A stretch of 64,000 nucleotides of DNA, taken from Gammaproteobacteria bacterium (lineage in GTDB: Bacteria > Pseudomonadota > Gammaproteobacteria > Xanthomonadales > Wenzhouxiangellaceae). The translations under genes were made by a program, and so were the position numbers. A model generated the notes under the pieces. It had not been told where the DNA came from and did not search any database. It saw only the letters and a list, made by a program, of their open reading frames with translations. The stretch's first letter is position 1, and the number at the start of each line of letters is the position of its first letter. Location: positions 456,687 to 520,686 of the forward strand of contig JAJFKX010000019.1 of assembly GCA_021772985.1 (NCBI GenBank), in the 5' to 3' direction. Of this stretch, positions 56,731 through 64,000 are shown piece after piece.

Positions 56731-57171
56731 CTAACCTGAATTGATCAAGCTGAGTGATACGTCGCGATCAGCACACCCTGGGTAGCCAATTGCTCTCCAG
56801 CCCTGCGTATCACGATTACCCCCATTTCGAGGGTGGGCTAGAAAGCCCTCCAGACATAGTCGTATTAATGTTCGCCAAAACATCTGATAGTGACGATCTT
56901 CCGATTCAGTAAACTCTCTAAGCAATTCAATGCATTGTTGCCTTTCGCCCTCTGAAAACCCTTTTCCAAAACGATATTGATGTTCATCGTTAATACACTG
57001 CATGCCCCAATCGATCAATTCATAATAATCAGCAGCATGCTTGCTCAGCAGCAATTGTTGGAGATATTCAGGCACTCCGGCAGTCACCCCGCCCACCCCA
57101 TCAATAGCTGGTAATACATGATCAACCAGCGCTGTTAACAATGCTTTTCGTTCAGCTGGATTCTGAGTCAT
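56731..57171 (-). CDS. Gluconate 2-dehydrogenase subunit 3-like protein
   Basis: 146 residues. Matches the small-subunit pattern: an N-terminal LLTALVDHVLPAIDGVGGVTAGVPEYL helix and a C-terminal GFLAHPRNGGNRDTQGWRAIGYPG. Subunit 3 proteins partner GMC flavoproteins and usually carry a Tat signal that exports the pair; here none is present, so both subunits should stay in the cytoplasm with LanM. The start overlaps the exporter gene by 20 bp. Confidence 0.85.
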   Translation of the reverse strand: MTQNPAERKALLTALVDHVLPAIDGVGGVTAGVPEYLQQLLLSKHAADYYELIDWGMQCINDEHQYRFGKGFSEGERQQCIELLREFTESEDRHYQMFWRTLIRLCLEGFLAHPRNGGNRDTQGWRAIGYPGCADRDVSLSLINSG

Positions 57172-59395
57172 TCTTTTTATTGTAAATGCTCATTAAACGC
57201 GCATATTGCCCCTTGGCATTGAGCAATGTCCGATGCGTCCCTTGCTCCACCAATTCACCGTTATCCAACACCAGAATAAGATCGGCGTTAATAATTGTGC
57301 TCAACCGATGGGCGATAACCACGCGGGTAATTTGAAGCTGTTCCAGCTCTAATTGAATATTATTTTCCGTTATCACATCCAGAGCGCTGGTCGCTTCATC
57401 CAAAATCAACATCCGTGGTTGTGTTATCAGCGCACGCGCTAATGCGATTCGTTGCAATTGCCCTCCAGATAACGAACCCCCTCCCTCGGACAACATGGTG
57501 TCGTAGGTCATCGGCATCGACATGATGTCATCATGAATACAAGCAAGCTTTGCTGCGCTGACCAATTCCTCGAATGATGCCGAGCTGTAGTTCATCTGAA
57601 TATTGTCTTTAATACTGGTACCAAAAATATACGGCTGCTGGCTAACAATGCCCATTTGCTTACGCAATGCGACCAAATTAAGACGCTCTAAATTGATACT
57701 GTCATAGCTGATGACCCCCGACTTAGGCAGATGCAAGCCTGCCAATAATCGCGCCAGGGTTGATTTACCAGAGCCGGATGGTCCAACCAAAGCAACAAAC
57801 TGACCCGGTTCAATATTCAGCGATATGTCTTTAAGTACTGGAGGGGCCAATACACTGTAGCTGAATTCAACCTTATTGACCGAAACTGCACCCTTCAATT
57901 CACTAAAAATTATTTTGTCAGTAGCATCTTGCTCAAGTTTTGCCGACATCACATCATTGATACGTTCCATATAGGCAAACAATCGTTGCAATTTGATCGA
58001 TTCGTTTACCAAACTGGATAAAGGCGTTAAAAAACCTGTTGCCAAGGCTACCGCAGCCAACATTGATCCCAGGGTCAACTCACCAGCCATGACCAGGTGC
58101 CCGCCCAGTGCCAATATCAATAATGGCGAGCCAATTGCTAAGGTTCCTAACAATGAGTCCACTTTTGCATTCAACGCTCCCTGACGAACCAGCACATTCA
58201 ACTGGTCGGTAAAAATATTAGACCAGCGTTGCAAGGTATGGTCTTCTGCCCCACATGATTTCAATGTTTCCATACCAGCCAGTAATTGCATCTGATAACT
58301 GCTGGTATTTGCGCTGGCATTGATCACCTCGGCCATCAGATCCTTTTGGCTTTTACGGGTTAACGTAAACACCAATACCCGAACAAAGCCTAATGCCATC
58401 ACTAATAAGGCAATTTTTATGTTAATAATAATCAACAATAATAAATACAGTAATACCAGCGTACCGTCTAATACCGCGGACATCGCACCTGAGGTCAGGA
58501 TTTCACGAATTTCCGAATTGCTATTCATTCGGTTATTCAAATCTCCGATAGAACGTTGCTCAAAAAAACCGTATGACAAACCGACAAGATGCTCTAAGAA
58601 ATCAAGTGTGAATTTTGAGTTTAACCGGGTCTGCAAATAAACCAGTAAATGCGAACGCAACAACGAGCTCAATAAATAAAAACCCATAATGACGACACTT
58701 CCAAGCAACAGCATCATTAACAACTGTTGGTCTGAGCGAGGCACCACCCTGTCCACCAACAAACCTGTAACAATAGGTATTACCAGCGCTAATAACTGTA
58801 ATACCACCGAGCTAACGATAATTTTTATCAGCAGCTGTTTTTCCTGAAGCAAGTAATAGAGATAACGTTTAAGACCAGTTTTGCGGCGTGCTTCAGGAAC
58901 AAATGATTCACCAGGTTCAAATATCAGGGCAATACCAGTAAAAGATTTAGAGAATTGCTCCAAGCTGACTTTCCGCCGGCCAGTCGCCGGGTCCAGTATA
59001 TGCACTTCGTTTCTACGGAGTTTTTCGAATACTACAAAGTGTCGAAAATCCCAATGTAATATGGTTCCGGCTGGCAGGTGGGTCAGTTTACTTATATCAG
59101 TAAGATTAACCCCTCGGCCGCGCAAGCCATACCAACGTCCCGCCTGTAATACATTAAGCGCATTAGCACCACTACGTGAAACACCGACAATGTTCCGCAC
59201 CTCTTCTTGCGGAATATCCTTACCATAATATCCCAGCACCATAGCCAGACATGCTGACCCGCAATCCGAAGCGGATGTTTGTTGCCGATAGGGTATTTTT
59301 TTAGTTTTGTTCCAGCGTATTCGCTTTATCAACGCCAAACGATCTACACCAGGTTTGATCACTGTTGGCTTAATATTTTCTTGCGCGCCACTCAC
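57152..59395 (-). CDS. lanT: C39-peptidase ABC exporter (LanT type)
   Basis: 747 residues from a GTG at 59395. An N-terminal C39 protease (about 35-165) has Gln and Cys in RQQTSASDCGSACLAMVLGYYG, His in WDFRHFVVFEKL and Asp in ILDPATGRRKVS: an intact active site for cleavage after double glycine. Five to six membrane helices follow (about 190-480), then an ABC ATPase with VALVGPSGSGKSTLARLLAGL, LSGGQLQRIALARAL and MLILDEATSALD. The precursor leader ends in TGG, matching this protease. It starts 2 bp after the HlyD gene. Confidence 0.95.
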   Translation of the reverse strand: MSGAQENIKPTVIKPGVDRLALIKRIRWNKTKKIPYRQQTSASDCGSACLAMVLGYYGKDIPQEEVRNIVGVSRSGANALNVLQAGRWYGLRGRGVNLTDISKLTHLPAGTILHWDFRHFVVFEKLRRNEVHILDPATGRRKVSLEQFSKSFTGIALIFEPGESFVPEARRKTGLKRYLYYLLQEKQLLIKIIVSSVVLQLLALVIPIVTGLLVDRVVPRSDQQLLMMLLLGSVVIMGFYLLSSLLRSHLLVYLQTRLNSKFTLDFLEHLVGLSYGFFEQRSIGDLNNRMNSNSEIREILTSGAMSAVLDGTLVLLYLLLLIIINIKIALLVMALGFVRVLVFTLTRKSQKDLMAEVINASANTSSYQMQLLAGMETLKSCGAEDHTLQRWSNIFTDQLNVLVRQGALNAKVDSLLGTLAIGSPLLILALGGHLVMAGELTLGSMLAAVALATGFLTPLSSLVNESIKLQRLFAYMERINDVMSAKLEQDATDKIIFSELKGAVSVNKVEFSYSVLAPPVLKDISLNIEPGQFVALVGPSGSGKSTLARLLAGLHLPKSGVISYDSINLERLNLVALRKQMGIVSQQPYIFGTSIKDNIQMNYSSASFEELVSAAKLACIHDDIMSMPMTYDTMLSEGGGSLSGGQLQRIALARALITQPRMLILDEATSALDVITENNIQLELEQLQITRVVIAHRLSTIINADLILVLDNGELVEQGTHRTLLNAKGQYARLMSIYNKKNDSESS

Positions 59396-59397
59396 AA

Positions 59398-60417
59398 TTA
59401 AAGAACTTTCTTAAGTGAAGGAAATAAAGTTATAAGAATTGGCTCGGATGATATTTTGACTTCGCCAATTCCAAGCATACCATGATGATAGGTATAGTCT
59501 TCTCCTTCACTATTAAATTTAGCATTGTCGAGCATTGCTTCAACAATGAAGTTTGCACCTTCAATATCCAACCCGTCTGAAATGATATTTCCTAAGAATT
59601 GGCGCACTTCTGCAGGGCCAATAATCTCTTCACCGATCTTATCAATACTTAAATATTGGATACTATAAGGATAGCCATCTAAAGTAAGTTGTAATTGCAT
59701 TCCTGGCTGCAATTGCGGCCGATACTTTCCTGGTAAAAACGCAGTTACCCTGACGCTATTGCTATTATTTGTAACTGACATCAGCACTTGCCCGGCCGCC
59801 ACTCGTTGGCCCGCTCGGATACGTATATCACCTACAACCCCATTTATTTCCGCCAGAATCAGCCGCTGATCAATATCAGCTTTTGCCTGATCCATATCCG
59901 CATGCAGTGATACCAATGCGGATTCAATTGCTGTGTCGTTTGGTGACATCAGGCGTTGGCGCAAACGTAATTCAAATTCTTTTTTCAAGCGTTGGTAACC
60001 AGCAATAGCTTGCGCTTGATATAATTGCAATATAGGTTCGCCGACTTTGACTTCATCACCAGCTGACACCAACACCTTGCCTATATTGGCATCAACTATT
60101 GCTGTAACCTCAAATTGTTTACCAACCTGCACCACCATCGGCCCTTGTGCATATTCATGCACTCTGCCAATAATAACAAACAGCAACAATGCACCTATAC
60201 CGGCGAGTAAAGTCATATAGCTGTATTTAATCCATTCAGGCTCTGCTTCAAAGATCACACCTTCTGAAGCCACGCCTTTGGTATAAGCATCAACAGCTGC
60301 GCGTCTAAACAGTGTTTGATCGGCCTGTTTAATACTGTGCTCTGCAGAATCCGATGTTGCTTGTTCCGAATCGATAATCGTTTGTGAAACTCGCGGAAGC
60401 ATATTGTCTGTTATCAT
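59398..60417 (-). CDS. HlyD-family membrane-fusion protein of the lanthipeptide exporter
   Basis: 339 residues. A cytoplasmic N-terminus of about 70 residues precedes one membrane segment (MTLLAGIGALLLFVIIG). A biotinyl/lipoyl-like half-motif (VGKVLVSAGDEVKVGEPILQLY-type), a short coiled coil and a second half (ADIDQRLILAEINGVVGDIRIRAGQRVAAGQVLMSVT) follow, then a beta-barrel. It links an inner-membrane ABC exporter to an outer-membrane channel, and is coupled to the exporter gene. No TolC-like gene is in the window, so a chromosomal one is probably shared. Confidence 0.9.
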   Translation of the reverse strand: MITDNMLPRVSQTIIDSEQATSDSAEHSIKQADQTLFRRAAVDAYTKGVASEGVIFEAEPEWIKYSYMTLLAGIGALLLFVIIGRVHEYAQGPMVVQVGKQFEVTAIVDANIGKVLVSAGDEVKVGEPILQLYQAQAIAGYQRLKKEFELRLRQRLMSPNDTAIESALVSLHADMDQAKADIDQRLILAEINGVVGDIRIRAGQRVAAGQVLMSVTNNSNSVRVTAFLPGKYRPQLQPGMQLQLTLDGYPYSIQYLSIDKIGEEIIGPAEVRQFLGNIISDGLDIEGANFIVEAMLDNAKFNSEGEDYTYHHGMLGIGEVKISSEPILITLFPSLKKVL

Positions 60418-60569
60418 CCTGATATGTGGTCTAAGGAACTGTAGTAAATAATCTTAGCTAAGCAATCGTGTAACACGCCCTAAGTTCAAACTAACCAACA
60501 ACCTGTATACTCTTTAATTGAAGAGTTTAGCGCATTTCTTAACACCTTCATATGTAATTGATAAATCAA

Positions 60570-61496
60570 CTAAAACGCGCTTGTAAAATCTTCCACTCCA
60601 TCCTGAGCAACAGCAACCTCTACACCAAGTCCTGTCCTTAACATACGATCTTGTTCAAGCGGAAAAGCTTCGGCAAATATTTTTTGACTGGGAATATCGA
60701 CAAACGGAGCAATACTCATCACTTCTGCTGGAATACTTTTGGAACCGGTAATTATCTGCACCCTGTCACCTATACTCAAAAGCTCTGCTTGATCAGGTTC
60801 AATTGCAAAACGAATCATAAATGTATTACTCGTTGATATACGCATAATCGCAACGCCAGGTAGAACAACAGAACCAGAATCCAAATAATGCATTACAACC
60901 GTACCGGCAAATGGCGAGCCCACTGATTGTGCTAATATATTTTGTCTGTATTGTTCAACACGAATTTGTTGTTCTTCCACATTTGCCTGAGTCACTTTCC
61001 AACGTGCTTCCGCAGCCTTTGCGCTGGATTCCGAACGGTCCAGTTCATCCTTTGAAATCGCATCAGGGTGAGTAACACGCCGGTTATACATCGACTGTTC
61101 CTTTTCTGCGTCAAAACCTGCCTGTTCCAGCTCTGCCTCAAGCGCTTGCAGTTTATGCTCTTCCATTTGCAGCTCTTCTTCTGCGCTGACATTATCAACT
61201 CTGGCTAAAACACTCCCTCTTCTTATCAAGTCTCCTACTCTGGCAGAAATCGTTAATAACCCACCTGTATTTGCAACTATGTCGACTGAATTACTTGGCA
61301 GAACAACACCAATCCAGTTTTGATCAGACAATTCTGTATCGGGTAGATAACTTATGTCGCTACCTGATTGAGCATGCTTTAGGCTTAATTCCTGTTGGAT
61401 TACCGCATCAGAAGCAGACTCTCTGATAGGCTGAGAACTCTGATCCCGACAGCCAACAGCAAGCACCAACCATATAAGAGTAAAACATATCTTCAT
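60570..61496 (-). CDS. Lipoprotein membrane-fusion protein (RND/MacA-type)
   Basis: 308 residues from the ATG at 61496. A lipoprotein signal ends in WLVLAVGCRDQ. Two lipoyl halves (NTGGLLTISARVGDLIRRGSVLARVD and VGSPFAGTVVMHYLDSGSVVLPGVAIM) flank a long coiled coil (about 105-185), and a beta-barrel follows. This is the architecture of efflux-pump adaptors. It is unusual to find it together with a second, HlyD-type adaptor in one lanthipeptide cluster; no matching pump gene is present. It could serve self-resistance or the same exporter. Confidence 0.85.
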   Translation of the reverse strand: MKICFTLIWLVLAVGCRDQSSQPIRESASDAVIQQELSLKHAQSGSDISYLPDTELSDQNWIGVVLPSNSVDIVANTGGLLTISARVGDLIRRGSVLARVDNVSAEEELQMEEHKLQALEAELEQAGFDAEKEQSMYNRRVTHPDAISKDELDRSESSAKAAEARWKVTQANVEEQQIRVEQYRQNILAQSVGSPFAGTVVMHYLDSGSVVLPGVAIMRISTSNTFMIRFAIEPDQAELLSIGDRVQIITGSKSIPAEVMSIAPFVDIPSQKIFAEAFPLEQDRMLRTGLGVEVAVAQDGVEDFTSAF

Positions 61497-61918
61497 CACA
61501 TGCCTATTAATACCCACTAAACATTATCAATCACTTATCGTTCACCTTTAAACACTAATCGAATATGTTTAAGATACAAATCAAGTACTTGCCTGTGCCT
61601 TTCATTAGTCCTTTTAACCATAAAGTACACACAAAAGAAATATGACCTAACATCTAGTAAATTAAACCATTCACAATATTAATAAATAATTATTAAATTG
61701 ATACAAGTTCAATCATTAAAAGCCCCGGAAATTATGAATATCATAATTCCGGGGCATCTGATTGACAGATAACATTACTGAATCCTTTTGAGTAATGCCA
61801 TCAACCATATACATGAAGAGCTTAATCAATACCAACTCACCGCACATTAATGCGTTCAGCCTTTAAGATAATTACATCTTGCATTAGACAAGCGCTTTAT
61901 GCATCAGCCAATCAAACG
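61497..61918. other. AT-rich intergenic region between lanA and the lan operon
   Basis: 422 bp. It contains the strong hairpin at 61722-61755. I searched by eye for a second precursor with a GG leader and found none. A promoter for the downstream operon may lie between the hairpin and 61496. Confidence 0.45.
61722..61755 (-). terminator. Hairpin after the lanthipeptide precursor gene
   Basis: GCCCCGGAA pairs with TTCCGGGGC, with further A/T pairing inside, and is followed by TTTT on the - strand. It lies 164 bp after the precursor stop and before the transport and modification genes. It can terminate most transcripts, leaving excess lanA mRNA, as is usual for lanthipeptide operons. Confidence 0.75.
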
Positions 61919-62140
61919 TTATGGACATGCATTAACAGTACATGAAGAAATCGTGCGAGTTTGAATCGGACCACCACCACCGGTACAGCCTGGATTACCT
62001 GCGCAACCACCAGTAATTGAAGCTAATGCTGCATCTTCTAATTCCTGCATACCAGCCGGATGACTTAGTGATACTGAGTTACTCAAAGTATTCCGATATT
62101 CTGGATCTCTCAAAGCGCGAATGGTGTTTTTATTATTCAT
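61919..62140 (-). CDS. lanA: Lanthipeptide precursor, mersacidin/lichenicidin-type leader
   Basis: 73 residues, start supported by AAAAGGAAA nine bases upstream. Leader (1-45) has TIRALRDPEYRN, then SHPAG, then ELEDAALASITGG. The IR-x-x-(K/R)DP...R...PAG...EL pattern matches the mersacidin leader. The core (46-73) begins with Cys46 right after GG, contains GCTGGGGP, and ends TISSCTVNACP. It holds four Cys (46, 52, 67, 72) and six Ser/Thr (53, 61, 63, 65, 66, 68), so up to four rings. Mersacidin also starts with Cys and has GGGG, but its Glu-Cys lipid-II motif is absent here. Length, leader and gene context make the call strong; the product is new to me. Confidence 0.93.
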   Translation of the reverse strand: MNNKNTIRALRDPEYRNTLSNSVSLSHPAGMQELEDAALASITGGCAGNPGCTGGGGPIQTRTISSCTVNACP

Positions 62141-62146
62141 AATAAT

Positions 62147-62153
62147 TTCCTTT
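62147..62153 (-). promoter_or_regulatory. Ribosome binding site of the precursor gene
   Basis: AAAAGGAAA upstream of the ATG at 62140. Further upstream TTGGTT and TAATTA with an 18-bp spacer (- strand) are a possible but weak promoter. Confidence 0.55.
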
Positions 62154-62861
62154 TATTTAAATAATTAGAGTCGTTTCAAAAACATAACCAAGTGACTCAT
62201 TCTTGGCTAATACATAAATCATATGATCAAACACTAACTAATGAGTTAATCTGCGCTGCTTTCACGTTCAAAACCCAAGCTCAATCCATACTGTTTGAAT
62301 TAGCATACGTGCTTAGCATAATTCCCAGCTGTGAATATTTAATCATTAATGAATATTTAATAAAATTCCAGAGCAATTAATTCGTCCAGAGTATTGATTT
62401 ATGATAGTAATTGATTTGATATTGCTTCATCCTTTAAGCTCTATAGTACGCTTATTACGTTTACTTGAACGTTAAGCATTTAGGTGAACCCTTTGTTTTT
62501 GAGGCTAGCACTAATTGTTAATAAACGCAATGCACGCCATGTAAGCCACTATCGTTGAGCATTAGGCTTTGAGTTTAAGTTTATGTTTTCTAACATATTG
62601 CCCATTAAATTCACGCTTACTAATAGAGTATTCGTACTTTTATTATTTGCGCTTCAATTTATTTACTTGCAAAATATATACGTCAATAAAGCTGATGTAA
62701 TAGCCGTTCCTATAGTCATGTTGCTATACAAATCGATCAAATGAACCCAATTGATATATTTTTATATTTAGCTGTGATTGACTCGACATGAAAAGCGAGC
62801 CTGCTTTAATGAAGTGATATTCTAAGAATAATAATACATATATCCCCAATCGGCGGTATAG
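62154..62861. other. AT-rich spacer between lanA and rRNA operon repeats
   Basis: About 700 bp. It holds the lanA upstream region, a frame at 62192-62380 without start signal, and one small hydrophobic frame at 62583-62744 described separately. Base composition is clearly AT-richer than the dcw region. No tRNA or att-like duplication is recognised. Confidence 0.4.
62583..62744 (+). CDS. Possible 53-aa hydrophobic membrane peptide
   Basis: ATG at 62583 opens a 53-codon frame with two hydrophobic segments (VFVLLLFALQFIYL and VIAVPIVMLLY) and a basic end. There is no good Shine-Dalgarno site and the codon bias of AT-rich DNA favours such frames by chance. It could be an immunity-like or small membrane peptide next to the lanthipeptide precursor, but support is weak. 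Confidence 0.2.
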   Translation: MFSNILPIKFTLTNRVFVLLLFALQFIYLQNIYVNKADVIAVPIVMLLYKSIK

Positions 62862-62958
62862 CACAGTTTGCAGTGCCGCAGGGCCAATACCAAAGTAATT
62901 CGTCAGCCTCAGGTATTAAAACCCCGGCCGGATAAAACCAAGCCGGTTTTTTTTATTT
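62862..62958 (-). repeat. Degenerate partial copy of the 202-bp rRNA-tail repeat
   Basis: Recognisable pieces in order: CCGCAGGG, CCTCAGGTAT, an A/CCCC-GGCCGGATAAAACCA block and GCCGGTTTT, aligned to the terminator half of the two complete copies that follow. It ends with eight T on the + strand, so the hairpin may work in both directions. Confidence 0.7.
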
Positions 62959-63160
62959 GATGCCTGGCAGTGACCGTCTCGCCATGAACGGCGAGACCAA
63001 CTTTACAGCGCAGGGATGCTCTGCAATAAAATAATGGACAAATTCCTTAGCGGCGCCAGAGCATAATTAACCGTCCCGCAGGGACACCGTCCTGAGTAGG
63101 TTACTACTCTCAGGTATAAAAAAACCCCGATCGGATAAACCAAATCGGGGTTCTTTGTTT
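62959..63160 (-). repeat. 202-bp tandem repeat, copy 1
   Basis: Begins GATGCCTGGCAGTGACC, which is the 3' tail of 5S rRNA (reverse complement), then three short hairpin elements (GTCTCGCC/GGCGAGAC, GCAGGGATGCTCTGC, CCGTCCCGCAGGGAC) and a terminator hairpin. It is almost identical to the next copy; a handful of single-base differences are seen. Confidence 0.9.
63116..63152 (-). terminator. rRNA operon terminator, second copy
   Basis: AACCCCGAT pairs with ATCGGGGTT, followed by seven T on the - strand. Same structure and spacing as the copy 202 bp closer to 5S. Confidence 0.85.
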
Positions 63161-63362
63161 GATCCCTGGCAGTGACCGTCTCGGCATGAACGGCGAGACC
63201 AACTTTACAGAGCAGGGATGCTCTGCAATAAAATAATGGACAAATGCCTTAGCGGCGCCAGAGCATAATTAACCGTCCCGCAGGGACACCGTCCTGAGTA
63301 GGTTACTACTCTCAGGTATAAAAAAACCCCGATCGGATAAACCAAATCGGGGTTCTTTGTTT
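63161..63362 (-). repeat. 202-bp tandem repeat, copy 2
   Basis: Starts GATCCCTGGCAGTGACC, one base different from the 5S tail, and repeats copy 1 throughout. The true 5S gene begins exactly 202 bp after the start of this copy, so the duplication boundary lies inside the 5S 3' end. Confidence 0.9.
63318..63354 (-). terminator. rRNA operon terminator, proximal copy
   Basis: AACCCCGAT/ATCGGGGTT stem with a 12-base loop and a run of seven T on the - strand, 12 bp after the 5S gene. Confidence 0.9.
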
Positions 63363-63365
63363 GAT

Positions 63366-63482
63366 GCCTGGCAGTGACCTACTCTCACACGGCGAATGCC
63401 GCACTACCATCGGCGCAGACGCGTTTCACTTCCGAGTTCGGGATGGGATCGGGTGGTACCACGACGCTATTGCCGCCAGGCA
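63366..63482 (-). rRNA. rrf: 5S ribosomal RNA
   Basis: About 117 nt. The terminal helix is TGCCTGGCGGC at the 5' end with GCCAGGC at the 3' end. Conserved interior elements are CCCGATCCCATCCCGAACTCGG and GAAACGCGTCTGCGCCGATGGTAGTG (each in part). It follows the 23S gene by about 110 bp with no tRNA between them. Confidence 0.95.
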
Positions 63483-63591
63483 AACTGGCTGATACAACAT
63501 CATTGATGCTGTATCCAATACGAAATCTAGTCAAAAGCTTGTTGTGCCAACAACTAAGGTTGTTGTTAATCATCATTACATCGGCTTTAGT

Positions 63592-64000
<409 letters not shown>

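Noticed and set aside
61497..61918. Second lanthipeptide precursor for a two-component system
   Set aside because: No small frame with a GG leader and Cys-containing core was found on either strand in this gap.
62192..62380. 62-codon frame on the + strand upstream of the precursor gene
   Set aside because: Overlaps the upstream region of lanA, lacks a start signal and matches the AT-rich background.
63483..63591. tRNA gene in the 23S-5S spacer
   Set aside because: The spacer is about 110 bp with only a short TTGTTG inverted repeat and no cloverleaf or T-loop sequence.

Overview
The window is chromosomal DNA of a Gram-negative gammaproteobacterium outside the enteric group. The evidence is a complete division and cell-wall (dcw) cluster ending in lpxC, an LpoA-type lipoprotein divergent from rsmI, yraN followed by a BON-domain lipoprotein, and a permease-less PTS with HPr kinase and RapZ. 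Genus cannot be fixed from the sequence. An ECF sigma factor paired with a TPR kinase, a lipoprotein-sorting-like C-terminal tag and cytochrome P460 genes suggest a free-living, probably aquatic bacterium, which is inference.

Region 1 (1-4174, + strand) is a regulatory PTS operon: hprK (5' end outside the window), rapZ, a mannose-type EIIA, HPr with both His15 and Ser46, and Enzyme I. No sugar permease is present. It converges on a Nudix/ThiE-like fusion gene and secA (4183-7871, - strand). A DciA-like gene lies at 8272-8610.

Region 2 (8635-25312, - strand) is the dcw cluster, transcribed mraZ-rsmH-ftsL-ftsI-murE-murF-mraY-ftsW-murG-murC-ddl-ftsQ-ftsA-ftsZ-lpxC. Most junctions are ATGA overlaps. 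It has a recognisable promoter and three 10-bp-spaced TGG repeats fitting MraZ boxes. rnpB (RNase P RNA) and rsmI lie upstream. lpoA, yraN and a BON lipoprotein diverge on the + strand to 29798.

Region 3 (29.8-51.5 kb) is accessory. It holds two tandem cytochrome P460 genes with a divergent AraC regulator; a run of thiol-disulfide and signalling genes (LytTR membrane regulator, DsbA-like, DsbC-like, ToxR/CadC-like); an amidohydrolase; a decayed IS30-family element; two paralogous secreted Cys-rich small proteins; two large tandem beta-helix secreted proteins with near-identical C-terminal halves; an ECF sigma factor divergent from a TPR Ser/Thr kinase; a nitrilase; and a surface protein with a C-terminal sorting-like tag.

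Region 4 (51.8-62.2 kb, - strand) is a class II lanthipeptide gene cluster. A 73-residue precursor has a mersacidin/lichenicidin-type leader ending in GG and a Cys-rich core. A strong hairpin follows it, then two membrane-fusion proteins, a C39-peptidase ABC exporter, a gluconate-2-dehydrogenase-subunit-3-like protein, a GMC flavin oxidoreductase and LanM. The tightly coupled two-gene oxidoreductase between exporter and LanM is the most unusual part of the window: it suggests a redox tailoring step I do not know from described lanthipeptide pathways.

Region 5 (62.9-64 kb, - strand) is the end of an rRNA operon: the 23S 3' part, 5S, and then two full 202-bp tandem repeats plus a degenerate partial one. 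Each full repeat carries a copy of the 5S 3' tail and a terminator hairpin.
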